Counted from the first letter of the stretch, positions 1-8,102 are shown. The stretch: 11,479 nt of DNA from Desulfocapsa sp. (GCA_029942265.1 JAOZTO010000040.1:1-11479); one strand, 5' to 3'. A program made the numbers and translations. The notes: a model not told the origin generated them from the letters alone.

Positions 1-5
1 GGGTA

Positions 6-152
6 CTAGGAGCTTGTCCGAGAATAGGCATTTCGTTCAAAATCGAAGAATTTTCAAAAAATAAGCGCAGGCATATGTGTGATATTCCGAGCATTATTTT
101 TTGACAATTCTGAAGAGTTTGGGCGAAAGGGCATTCTCGGACAGCCTCCTAG
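6..152. repeat. MITE-like palindromic element, family 1 copy 1
   Basis: The stretch is an imperfect palindrome centred on base 79. The outer 20 bases of the arms (6-25 and the complement of 133-152) match at 18 of 20 positions, and TCAAAAAATAA at 54-64 is complemented exactly by 94-104. The ends read CTAG-GAG...CTC-CTAG, so CTAG may be a 4-bp target duplication or part of the inverted repeat. It has no coding capacity of its own. The same centre and arm pattern recurs in opposite orientation at 9748-9890, which argues for a mobile, transposase-less element (MITE) and against a chance hairpin. The GAGGCTGTCCGAGAATGCC-type terminus recalls some insertion-sequence ends, but no family is assigned. 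Confidence 0.72.
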
Positions 153-169
153 CTGAATAGTTACAAAAA

Positions 170-175
170 TATAAT
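170..175 (+). promoter_or_regulatory. possible -10 box upstream of secDF
   Basis: A perfect TATAAT lies 38 bases before the secDF start. The hexamers 16-18 bases upstream fall in the right end of the palindromic element (CTAG region) and do not resemble TTGACA, so the assignment rests on the -10 alone. If real, secDF could be transcribed from a promoter directly abutting the repeat. It could equally be read through from genes upstream of the window. Confidence 0.3.
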
Positions 176-213
176 CATACTTCATAAACAGTAGCGCATT
201 CTCAGGAACACAC

Positions 214-2817
214 ATGAACACATCACTCAAGCTCAAATTTTCTGCCCTTATTTTTATGATTGTAATCTCCATCGTCACAATTATCCCATCTTTCTATAGT
301 TCTACCCCTGACTGGTGGCAAAAATATATGGCTCCTGAAGGATTGCGACTTGGTCTTGATCTTCAGGGAGGAATGCACCTTGTGCTCAGGGTTAACCTGG
401 ACAAAGCTGAAGAAGATTCTCTTGAGCTTGCCGCCAGCGAATTAAAGGATCTCTTGCGTGAACAGGGTATAAGTGCTGTTCGAACTCAATCTAAAACTGG
501 AGTAGTCCTTTTCACCCTTCCTAATTCCAGTGCCATTGACACAGTAAACCAGGTGGTCAAAGACAGCTTTCCAGAAATAAATATCAATGTAGATGCCAAG
601 GAAGGTTCATTTCCAAAGATCACAGTCACACTAAAAGCCAGTGAAATTGACTTTATTCGTACCCACGCAGTGGAGCAGTCTCTTGAAATTATCCGAAACA
701 GAATTGATCAATTTGGTGTTGCGGAACCAGTGATAATCCGTCAAGGCGAAGCAGAAATTGTTGTGCAGCTGCCCGGTGTTAAAGACCCAAAACGTGCCTT
801 GAAACTCCTTGGTGAGACAGCCCAGCTTGAATTTAAACGAGTTGCCGAAACAGCCGGATTAAACATTACGGTTCTTGCAGAAGAATCACGCACAGCAGGA
901 AAGTGGGACGGGAACTGGTCCAGCCATGATGAACTCACAAAACTCAATCGTTCTCTACAAAACAGACTTCCCGAAAACACCAGGATTTACATCGAAAAAG
1001 AAGTTGATGATAAAACCGGAAAAGAGAGAATCAGCCCAATCCTCCTTGATAATCAGATTTTAATGACAGGAGAGATGGTCAAAAATGCCCAGGTTCGCAT
1101 ATCCAATCAGTTCAACGAACCCTACGTTTCCATTGATTTCACATCAAAGGGTGGGCGTGTATTTGCTAAACTGACTGAGGAGAATGTTGGCAAGCGAATG
1201 GCCATCGTTCTCGATGATGTAGTACGTTCCGCCCCAGTAATCCGAGAAAAAATCCTTGGCGGCTCTGCACAAATCAGTGGAAGTTTTACTCATGAAGATG
1301 CAGCAGATCTTGCCATTGTTCTTCGTGTTGGTGCGCTTCCAGCTCCAGTTGATATTATCCAAAACATGACTGTCGGAGCAAGCCTTGGCCAGGATTCAAT
1401 CAATAAAGGAATGACTGCTGGTATCTTTGGCGCACTCATAGTACTTGCCTTTATGGCCATTTATTACAGACTCTCCGGCATCATTGCAAACACAGCCCTT
1501 ATATTAAATATACTCTTTCTGTTTACTGGGCTAGCTATCCTGAATGCAACGCTCACACTTCCAGGTATCGCAGGAATCATTCTCTCCATCGGTATGGCAG
1601 TTGATGCCAACGTTCTCATCTTTGAACGAATGCGTGAAGAGTACAATTTAGGAAAATCAGTGAAATCAAGTGTGGATGGTGGTTTTTCCAAAGCCTTCTG
1701 GACTATTGTCGATTCCCAGGTAACAACATTGATCACTGCCATGGCTCTGTTTATATTTGGAACCGGTCCGATTAAAGGATTTGCTATCACCTTATCCCTT
1801 GGTATTATTTTCAACCTTTTTACTGCACTTTTCTGTTCACGTTTACTCTTTGACACCCTCTATTCGTACCGCCTTCTGAAGAAACTGGATTTTCTACAGT
1901 TTGTTAAAAAACCAAACCTCGACTTTATGAAGATACGTAAACTCACATTTACTTTTTCAGCTATACTCGTAACTATTGGTATTATTGCCTTTATTCAGAT
2001 CACACGAGGACAGGCCAATATGGGTGTTGACTTCTCTGGTGGTTCACTGCTGCAATATAAAGCAACTGCTGATTTCACCATGGATGAGGTACGAACAGTT
2101 TTTAGTGCCAACGATCTTAAAAACGCCAATCTTCAAGAAGTAGAAGGTGAACATCGCCTGATCGTTAAGATCAAAAAATCTGAAGAAGTTGTGCATGATC
2201 TTAGCGAACAGATCACCGCACTGCTTGACACACATATGACAGATAAAGGTTTTGTCCTTGAAAGCCAGTCCGAAATTGGATCTTCGGTAAGTGCCGCATT
2301 ACGAAACAAAGCCGTGCAGGCCATCTTTATTTCATTGATCGGTGTTATCCTCTATCTTGCCATGCGCTTTGACATACGATTTGGACTGGCTGCTGCCATT
2401 GCAACATTCCATGATGTCATCGTGGTGCTTGGGATCTGCTGGTTCTTAAACGTTGAGATAACACTGCTAATCGTAACAGCTCTTCTCACCTTGGCTGGAT
2501 ATTCATTAAATGACTCAGTGGTTGTATTTGACCGTATTCGGGAAAATATGCAGAAATCAGAGGATCATTCACTACTACAGCAGATCAACAGAAGTATTAA
2601 TGAGGTGATGAGTCGTACATTTGTCACTTCTTTGACTACTGCGATGGTACTTCTTGCTCTCTTTTTCCTTGGCGGATCTGTCATCCACGACTTTGCACTA
2701 GCTCTTCTTCTTGGTGTAATAGTGGGTACCTATTCATCAATATTTATTGCAAGCCCTGTACTCACCCTGTGGCCTGAAAAAAAAGTGATCCATGACAAGC
2801 CAGATCCAGCTACCTGA
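214..2817 (+). CDS. secDF: Fused protein-export membrane protein SecDF
   Basis: This is an accessory subunit of the Sec translocon that uses the proton gradient to help pull exported proteins across the inner membrane. The 867-residue product joins SecD and SecF in one chain. An N-terminal membrane helix (about 8-28) is followed by the SecD motif LGLDLQGGMHL (from about residue 45), a large periplasmic P1 region, a membrane bundle from about 400 and the conserved GMAVDANVLIFERMREE (from 460). The SecF half begins near residue 571 and has GVDFSGGSLLQ (from 604) and GYSLNDSVVVFDRIREN (from 762). Many proteobacteria have separate secD and secF; here there is no stop or restart at the junction. 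AGGA at 204-207, six bases before the ATG, supports the start. It heads an operon and overlaps the next gene by 26 bases. The usual yajC neighbour is not in the window. Confidence 0.97.
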   Translation: MNTSLKLKFSALIFMIVISIVTIIPSFYSSTPDWWQKYMAPEGLRLGLDLQGGMHLVLRVNLDKAEEDSLELAASELKDLLREQGISAVRTQSKTGVVLFTLPNSSAIDTVNQVVKDSFPEININVDAKEGSFPKITVTLKASEIDFIRTHAVEQSLEIIRNRIDQFGVAEPVIIRQGEAEIVVQLPGVKDPKRALKLLGETAQLEFKRVAETAGLNITVLAEESRTAGKWDGNWSSHDELTKLNRSLQNRLPENTRIYIEKEVDDKTGKERISPILLDNQILMTGEMVKNAQVRISNQFNEPYVSIDFTSKGGRVFAKLTEENVGKRMAIVLDDVVRSAPVIREKILGGSAQISGSFTHEDAADLAIVLRVGALPAPVDIIQNMTVGASLGQDSINKGMTAGIFGALIVLAFMAIYYRLSGIIANTALILNILFLFTGLAILNATLTLPGIAGIILSIGMAVDANVLIFERMREEYNLGKSVKSSVDGGFSKAFWTIVDSQVTTLITAMALFIFGTGPIKGFAITLSLGIIFNLFTALFCSRLLFDTLYSYRLLKKLDFLQFVKKPNLDFMKIRKLTFTFSAILVTIGIIAFIQITRGQANMGVDFSGGSLLQYKATADFTMDEVRTVFSANDLKNANLQEVEGEHRLIVKIKKSEEVVHDLSEQITALLDTHMTDKGFVLESQSEIGSSVSAALRNKAVQAIFISLIGVILYLAMRFDIRFGLAAAIATFHDVIVVLGICWFLNVEITLLIVTALLTLAGYSLNDSVVVFDRIRENMQKSEDHSLLQQINRSINEVMSRTFVTSLTTAMVLLALFFLGGSVIHDFALALLLGVIVGTYSSIFIASPVLTLWPEKKVIHDKPDPAT

Positions 2818-3526
2818 AAATGTCAGCAAAATTGGCTCTGACGAACCGTTCAATTTTGCTTGCCATCCCAAAGTTCACTGCTTCACAAACTGCTGCAGAG
2901 AGCTTGAGCTTGCCCTGACGCCCTATGACATACTACGGCTAAAGCGGGAAACAAGACTTGATTCTGCAAGTTTTCTTGATCGCTATGTCATTCAAGAGCA
3001 GGATGCAACGGATGCCTTCCCCCGTTTCTATCTCACAATGATTGATGATGGACAGGCATCTTGTGTTTTTGTCTCTGATACAGGGTGTAGAGTTTATTCG
3101 GGAAGACCGGGGGCGTGTCGTGCTTATCCCATGGGTCGGGCAGTCACATGCGGAAATGACCAGAATACTGAAGAATTTTTTGTCTTACTAAGAGAACCCC
3201 ATTGCCACGGATTCTTGGAAGGTGAATCCCAGACGACTGTAAAATATTGCAAAGAGCAAGGCTTGCAACACTACAATTATTACAATGACAAAGTTGCAAA
3301 CTTGTTGCAACATGAACAGATTCGTCGTGGCATGCGACTCACAATACAACAAGTTGAGTTTTTTGTTCTCGCTCTCTACAACCTTGACGCATTCCGCACA
3401 CAACTAAACAACAAAACACTGCCACAACAAGATCATTATTCAACCAACAAAACTCTCTACGAAGAAGACGAGCAACTGCTCCTCTATGGCATTGAGTGGC
3501 TTCATAGGATACTTTTTCAAAAATGA
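2792..3526 (+). CDS. YkgJ family cysteine-cluster protein
   Basis: The 244-residue protein has the cysteine arrangement of the YkgJ/CxxCxxCC family, thought to bind zinc or an iron-sulfur centre; the biochemical role is unknown. Visible ligand candidates are C24, C30, C34 and C35 in the N-terminal motif, then C91, C99 and C109 in the second cluster (CVFVSDTGCRVYSGRPGACRAYPMGR). C120, C138 and C153 are additional. The C-terminal part (about 155-244) is helical and not recognised. The start lies inside secDF (26-base overlap) with no clear Shine-Dalgarno, so translation is probably coupled to secDF. The stop overlaps the next start in ATGA. Family and fold are clear; function is not. No signal peptide or membrane helix is seen, so it is presumably cytoplasmic. 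Confidence 0.88.
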   Translation: MTSQIQLPENVSKIGSDEPFNFACHPKVHCFTNCCRELELALTPYDILRLKRETRLDSASFLDRYVIQEQDATDAFPRFYLTMIDDGQASCVFVSDTGCRVYSGRPGACRAYPMGRAVTCGNDQNTEEFFVLLREPHCHGFLEGESQTTVKYCKEQGLQHYNYYNDKVANLLQHEQIRRGMRLTIQQVEFFVLALYNLDAFRTQLNNKTLPQQDHYSTNKTLYEEDEQLLLYGIEWLHRILFQK

Positions 3527-4146
3527 AACTAAAACTTGTTATATTTGATTGTGATGGAGTGATGTTTGATTCCAAATTCGCCAATCAAACGTACTACAAT
3601 TTTCTACTTCAACATTTTGGCTATCCGGTTATGAATGCTGAGGAACTGGACTATGTCCATATCCACAATGTACATGAATCAACCCGCCATATTTTTCGCC
3701 ACTATCCGCAGCAGAATATTCAAGACGTTGATGCGTTACGATTGGAGACAGGATATGCTCCATTTTTACAATATATGAATATGGAAAGCGATCTTATCGA
3801 ATTTCTCGATATATGTTCTCCTCGGTATCAGCTTGCAGTCTCCACCAATCGAACAAACACCATGAAACAGGTTTTGGAGATCTTCAAACTGAAGGACTAC
3901 TTTGTCAAAGTGATGACCGCAGAAAATGCAACGCGTCCCAAACCTGCGCCTGATGCACTCCTGGAAATTTTAGATTATTGCAACTGTAGTGCAGATGAAG
4001 CCATTTATATAGGCGATTCCACTATTGATCGTGAACATTCTGCCGGATGCGACATGCGCCTGATAGCTTTTAAGAATAAAGCCCTGCCAGCTGAATTTCA
4101 TGTTAGAAGTTTTATGGAAATACTGCAACTTCCTCCATTTTTGTAA
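3523..4146 (+). CDS. HAD-superfamily hydrolase, phosphoglycolate phosphatase-like
   Basis: The 207-residue protein carries all four HAD motifs: nucleophile motif FDCDGV (D9 and D11), motif II S107/T108 in STNRTN, motif III K140 in RPKPAPD, and motif IV GDSTID (D165, D169). A helical cap sits between motif I and motif II (about 17-85), as in the Gph/PGP-like subclass. It probably dephosphorylates a small phosphorylated metabolite; the substrate cannot be read from sequence. KdsC was considered because a Kdo-pathway gene lies in the window, but KdsC lacks this kind of cap and the two genes are not linked in one operon. The start overlaps the previous stop by four bases (ATGA), indicating translational coupling. 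It is the last gene of the secDF operon and ends 16 bases from a convergent gene. Confidence 0.88.
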   Translation: MKLKLVIFDCDGVMFDSKFANQTYYNFLLQHFGYPVMNAEELDYVHIHNVHESTRHIFRHYPQQNIQDVDALRLETGYAPFLQYMNMESDLIEFLDICSPRYQLAVSTNRTNTMKQVLEIFKLKDYFVKVMTAENATRPKPAPDALLEILDYCNCSADEAIYIGDSTIDREHSAGCDMRLIAFKNKALPAEFHVRSFMEILQLPPFL

Positions 4147-4162
4147 CTGTTATCTTGTATTC

Positions 4163-5233
4163 CTAATCGTTCTCTGATACCTCAATAGCTTCATCCACTC
4201 GTTTGATCCCTTCCATCAGAAGCATCATAAAATCACCAATCTCGGCTGCTTTCATCTCTTCTGCTGTCAGCCCTGTTGTAAAACTGTAACGACCTTCCTT
4301 CTCTTTGAGCATATCAAATATAGCATCTTCGTTGATCTTGTTTCGATACTGTGCATTAATAACACACCCTTCACGGAAAGATACCTTCGCTTCGCCGCGA
4401 GGGAATTCCAAACTGAGTACCCCAGTTTTTTGATTCATATGGAAAATTTGAAAAAGCTCTGCAGGAGGCATTTCAGCAATCCATCCACTCATACACGCAT
4501 CAAAAGTGTTGAAGTGGCTGGCATTGGATTGACTCAAACGCTGAACTAGAATCTTTGCCATAAACATTTGTAACTCAGGAGTGCGATCAAGCAGCTTACT
4601 AAACAGATCACCTGAAATTACCAGCACTTCTGATTCCGTTAATGTTTTCACATCAGCTCCCGCAACATCTCCTCCAAGATAACTCATTTCACCACACACA
4701 TCACCGGGACCTAGCGTTGCAATCAATAATGAATTATCGCTAACCACAACTTCACCAGAAACAATCAAATAAAGATATAAACTGGTCTGTCCTTTGGTGA
4801 TTAAAGTAGAACCAGCCGGCAGTCGTTCTTTCCTGAAACTTTGTACAAACTCGGGCAAGTCAGTATCGGGAATAGCTTTAATAATGGGAAATTCACGAAT
4901 ACCTTCCAAAAGTACCGATTTTTCCTTAGCAACATTAGCATCATTGCTGACAGGAGGGGCTAGGGTACTTTCTTGTTCAGAAATTCGAATGAATTTTATC
5001 AATCCGGTACAGCCACTACAGCTATACATTTTTTCTTCCAGTGCAGCACTTTCAAGGCCGGAATCTATATGGTCGAACAGTAGGCCTGTCATCTCTCGAA
5101 CAAGGATAAGACAGGCCGGCTTGTTTTCCGGACAAACGAGTGCCTTATCAGAGAGCGTTAAAATTTCTCCCTTCCTGTACAATGGGCAGTTGCTATCCAC
5201 AGTTATTTTAAAATAAAGTTTAACCTGTTTCAT
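4163..5233 (-). CDS. Cyclic-nucleotide-binding domain plus PATAN (DUF4388) protein
   Basis: The 356-residue protein has three parts. The N-terminal section (1-90) contains cysteines at 16, 34, 41, 72 and 75, the last two as SCSGCTGL, so a metal site is possible. Residues about 113-235 form a CRP-like cyclic-nucleotide-binding barrel: LPAGSTLITKGQ, LYLIVSGEVVV, then GPGDVCGEMSYLGG, the phosphate-binding-cassette position. Residues about 245-345 match the PATAN/DUF4388 pattern (SGWIAEMPPAELFQIFHMNQKTGVLSL, VSFREGCVINAQ). There is no helix-turn-helix, so it is probably a signalling adaptor and not a DNA-binding regulator; the ligand and partner are unknown. The start has no convincing ribosome-binding site. 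The gene is divergent from the UBC-TPR gene and convergent with the HAD gene. Confidence 0.85.
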   Translation of the reverse strand: MKQVKLYFKITVDSNCPLYRKGEILTLSDKALVCPENKPACLILVREMTGLLFDHIDSGLESAALEEKMYSCSGCTGLIKFIRISEQESTLAPPVSNDANVAKEKSVLLEGIREFPIIKAIPDTDLPEFVQSFRKERLPAGSTLITKGQTSLYLYLIVSGEVVVSDNSLLIATLGPGDVCGEMSYLGGDVAGADVKTLTESEVLVISGDLFSKLLDRTPELQMFMAKILVQRLSQSNASHFNTFDACMSGWIAEMPPAELFQIFHMNQKTGVLSLEFPRGEAKVSFREGCVINAQYRNKINEDAIFDMLKEKEGRYSFTTGLTAEEMKAAEIGDFMMLLMEGIKRVDEAIEVSEND

Positions 5234-5454
5234 TATTATTTATAGAGGTCGTAATGGCTGTTTCAGCTACCTATTATCTTCGTTCCAGTTTAGCTGTAAG
5301 GCTACCTTAATCACCTTTATTTGTATGATAAAATAAAAAAACATATAATAATACCATTATTTTTTTGTTTTACGAGAAGTTACTGCTATACTAAAAGGTG
5401 CCTTGAAATGAGTGTCGGATTAATACCTTTTTAAAAGTGAGTTAGTAATTTGCT
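5234..5454. other. Divergent intergenic region between the cNMP/PATAN and UBC-TPR genes
   Basis: This 221-bp non-coding stretch is very AT-rich around 5325-5370 (runs of A and T with ATAATAATA). It separates two divergent genes and must hold promoters for one or both. No riboswitch, strong hairpin or repeat shared with the rest of the window was seen. Confidence 0.6.
5365..5392 (+). promoter_or_regulatory. candidate promoter for the UBC-TPR gene
   Basis: TATACT at 5387-5392 is a good -10 box. TTGTTT at 5365-5370, 16 bases upstream, is a weak -35. The leader to the ATG at 5455 would be about 55 bases. The start codon lacks a clear Shine-Dalgarno; GTGAG around 5436-5440 is too far away to be convincing. 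Confidence 0.35.
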
Positions 5455-7878
5455 ATGAACACATCCAGCAACCACCTCGAAACTGTTTTTCAGGAAGTAA
5501 GTAATTACTTCGTAGACATTCCACGTATCACAGTAACTCCTGGAGATAGTATTCCACCAGACAGTTACACAGTAAATTACCAAATTACCGGTATCTGTAA
5601 AGAAGAAGACGGTGATATTTATCCATGTGAGACTCATACCATTACACTCTCGCTCCCATTTGGATTCCCTCATTTTCCGCCAAACTGTCTGCCTGAAAGT
5701 CCCACATTCCATCCAGATTTTGATTCTTCCGCCATTTGCATTGGCGATGCTTGGGAATCAGAAAAATCCATCCCAAAACTTCTTATTCATATTGGCAAAA
5801 TGATCTCTGGAGAAATTTTTTCAGAGAGCAATGCCTTTAACAGTGATGCGGCTAAATGGTACATTGCAAACAAAGACCAGCTCCCCTTTGACAGTTCAGA
5901 TTTCACACAATTGACATCAGCTGATTTCTCTTCGTTTTCACAAGAAGAAGACTTCTCTATTGATGATATCGATACAGTGGGAAATGGAGATTTTGGGGAG
6001 CCCTTATCTATGGAATCATCACATTCTTCTGGTTCAACATTCGATATCGATATAGACCACTTGACAGTCATGGCTAAGCAGCACCGATTCCAGTTTCTTT
6101 CACGCAAACTCCAATCCATTGACCATGATTTTGAAGACAGATCCAAGTTCGAAGAACAGATACAGACAGCCATGGATAAAGCCATGGCTCTATATCATGA
6201 TGCTGAAAACCTAGAACACCAAGGAGAACCGAAAAAAGCACTGGTGAAATTCAATCAAATTGAACAACTGGTTTCTGATTATCCACTACTGCAAGAATCA
6301 AAGGAACGAGCTCAACAAGCCATTGAACTCCTCGGTGGCTTAGGCAACAATACAGAAAGTTCAACTGGTAACGCTAAACAAAAGTCAGCGAAAGCAATCA
6401 ACTCTCCCACTAGAAAAACTAAACAACGAACATTTTTTGAAGACAAAAAAGCCGTCAGTAAAAAGTGGCTGAGGATTGCTTTTACAGGTGGTTCCATTGG
6501 ACTCATTGCTATGTTGATTTTTTCGTACTTCTCTTTAGGATCTACGTTGGATCAAGCGACTACTTTATATGGAGAATGCCAGACTCTCTTGCAAACAGAA
6601 AGCTTTACTGCTTCTAAACAGAAATGCTCCCAAGCACTCAATCTCCTAAAAAAAGTACGTATAGTCAAACAAAATGACAAAAAAGAACTTACACAAAAAC
6701 TTCAGACTATTCTCAATTCCCCAAAACTTCAACAAGGACTCATGGGGAAAATTCTTGTTGATGGGCAATATGTCTCAAAAACTACAAAAGTTCTCCTACT
6801 CAATTTCAAAAAGGCAAAGAACAATGGAGACTCTTTCTATAAACAAGAACATTGGCTAGAAGCAGCAAACAGCTACAAAAATGCGTTGTTAATTTCAGAA
6901 AAGACTACCCTTATTGACGATGCTCTTCTTACTGAAACACTGCAAAAACTATCACTCTCACAATTTTATATGTCTATGCAGGCTGGAGAAAAATATCTGG
7001 CCCTCTCCGATTGGGTTAAAGCAACAGAGCATTTCAATCAGGCGCTTTCACTTGCCAAAACAAACCAACACGTATTAGCAAACAACATCGATTCCTTGAA
7101 AAATCAATTAGCGCAAGCCAAGTTTAACACACTGCAGGATCAGGGACACAAACATTTTGAGGCAAAAGAATGGGACGATGCGCTAAACAACTACCAGCAA
7201 GCATTGGAATTGAGCAAAGCATTCCCTAGCCCTGAACTACAATTAGGAAATTTTCTAAGAGAAAATATTGCTAAAACCAAACTTTACATAAGTATCGAAA
7301 AAGGAAAAAAAGCTTTTTCGGATTCCAAATGGGATGAAGTCACCGCTCAATATGAAAAAGCAATTGCACTTCTTGAAGAAAACTCCAAGCTGTTACAAGA
7401 GATCGACACTGAAGAAAACAGCGTCAAAATCTCTCGTATCATGTTGCATGCAGCGGTGATCAAAGACAAACAGGCTGTTGGAAAACACTTGCAATCACAG
7501 GAATATGATTCGGCCATTAAAAAGTTAGAGCATATTAAAGAGTTGATTACGGAAAGCCCATTTTCAGGACAAACAGAATTCCAATCAATCGCAACAGAAA
7601 GCACAGCACAAATCAATGATGCAAAACAGCAACTACAACGCATAAGTCAGACTGAATATCTGAAAGAGAACTACAAGAAACTCTTTTTGAAACATTATCC
7701 GGCTGCTTCACGTTCTTCTCTCAGTGCTCCTGCTGTGAAGTTTCTAAAGAATATCGGAGGACAATCATTGTTCCGGATGCAATGTAGTGAAACAACTGGA
7801 GGCCGCCCCCTACGTCTACAGATGGATTATCTCTATTCCCATCGAACAGGGAAGTGGAGTTTTTACTCCGAAGAGTGA
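5455..7878 (+). CDS. E2/UBC-like domain, transmembrane helix and TPR-like repeats protein
   Basis: The product has 807 residues; I do not recognise it as a named protein. Residues 1-145 resemble an E2 ubiquitin-conjugating fold: a leading helix (6-19), strands at 38-48 and 60-68, the turn LPFGFPHFPP, then HPDFDSSAIC with H86 and C95 placed like the E2 HPN...C active site. W100, SIPKLLIHIGKMI and NAFNSDAAKWY follow as in E2s. D88 replaces the usual Asn. An acidic, Ser-rich linker (about 145-205) and a helical, TPR-like stretch (210-290) follow. After a basic segment comes one membrane helix (about 339-361). Positive charges before it suggest the UBC part is cytoplasmic and the repeats periplasmic. 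TPR-like repeats begin at G373, G458, G511, G564, G617 and G676. The end (about 735-807) looks beta-rich. No E1 or ubiquitin-like gene is adjacent. Catalytic activity is unproven; a pseudo-enzyme scaffold is possible. Confidence 0.8.
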   Translation: MNTSSNHLETVFQEVSNYFVDIPRITVTPGDSIPPDSYTVNYQITGICKEEDGDIYPCETHTITLSLPFGFPHFPPNCLPESPTFHPDFDSSAICIGDAWESEKSIPKLLIHIGKMISGEIFSESNAFNSDAAKWYIANKDQLPFDSSDFTQLTSADFSSFSQEEDFSIDDIDTVGNGDFGEPLSMESSHSSGSTFDIDIDHLTVMAKQHRFQFLSRKLQSIDHDFEDRSKFEEQIQTAMDKAMALYHDAENLEHQGEPKKALVKFNQIEQLVSDYPLLQESKERAQQAIELLGGLGNNTESSTGNAKQKSAKAINSPTRKTKQRTFFEDKKAVSKKWLRIAFTGGSIGLIAMLIFSYFSLGSTLDQATTLYGECQTLLQTESFTASKQKCSQALNLLKKVRIVKQNDKKELTQKLQTILNSPKLQQGLMGKILVDGQYVSKTTKVLLLNFKKAKNNGDSFYKQEHWLEAANSYKNALLISEKTTLIDDALLTETLQKLSLSQFYMSMQAGEKYLALSDWVKATEHFNQALSLAKTNQHVLANNIDSLKNQLAQAKFNTLQDQGHKHFEAKEWDDALNNYQQALELSKAFPSPELQLGNFLRENIAKTKLYISIEKGKKAFSDSKWDEVTAQYEKAIALLEENSKLLQEIDTEENSVKISRIMLHAAVIKDKQAVGKHLQSQEYDSAIKKLEHIKELITESPFSGQTEFQSIATESTAQINDAKQQLQRISQTEYLKENYKKLFLKHYPAASRSSLSAPAVKFLKNIGGQSLFRMQCSETTGGRPLRLQMDYLYSHRTGKWSFYSEE

Positions 7879-8102
7879 TGGTGGTGAACATGTTCATGAC
7901 CGTTTTTGGGGCCACCTGCTGCGTTCAATGCTTCTTCTAGCTCCTTAGTGACAAGTGCCATAGCATCTAATGCTTTTGCAAGGTGTGTGTGCACCTTGTT
8001 AGTTTCCAGATCAGCCAACCATTTCCTACACTCTTCAGCATGGCCTTTGTTGTGATCAATCCAATGCGGCAGCAGTACCTGTAATTTTTCCATTTGATTC
8101 AT
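7863..8102 (-). CDS. Small His-rich putative metal-binding protein
   Basis: The 79-residue protein is mostly helical: MEKLQVLLPHWIDHNKGHAEECRKW, then a second helix rich in Ala, Leu and Glu, ending in a flexible Gly- and His-rich tail with H69, H71 and H73-H76. H13, H17, H21 and C25 sit on one helix face at roughly helical spacing and could form an internal site. I recall similar short His-tailed proteins near nickel or cobalt genes in anaerobes, which fits the CooT-type gene nearby, but the metal is inferred. GAGGA just upstream of the ATG at 8102 supports this start. The last 16 bases overlap the end of the convergent UBC-TPR gene. No signal peptide or membrane helix is visible, so it is presumably cytoplasmic. 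Confidence 0.8.
   Translation of the reverse strand: MNQMEKLQVLLPHWIDHNKGHAEECRKWLADLETNKVHTHLAKALDAMALVTKELEEALNAAGGPKNGHEHVHHHHSSE

Noticed and set aside
1464..1856. 130-codon open frame on the minus strand inside secDF
   Set aside because: It is fully antisense to a strongly conserved membrane region of secDF, and its translation shows no recognisable domain.
3523..4146. KdsC (Kdo-8-phosphate phosphatase) identity for the HAD protein
   Set aside because: A cap region lies between motif I and motif II and the length is over 200 residues; KdsC is shorter and lacks that cap.
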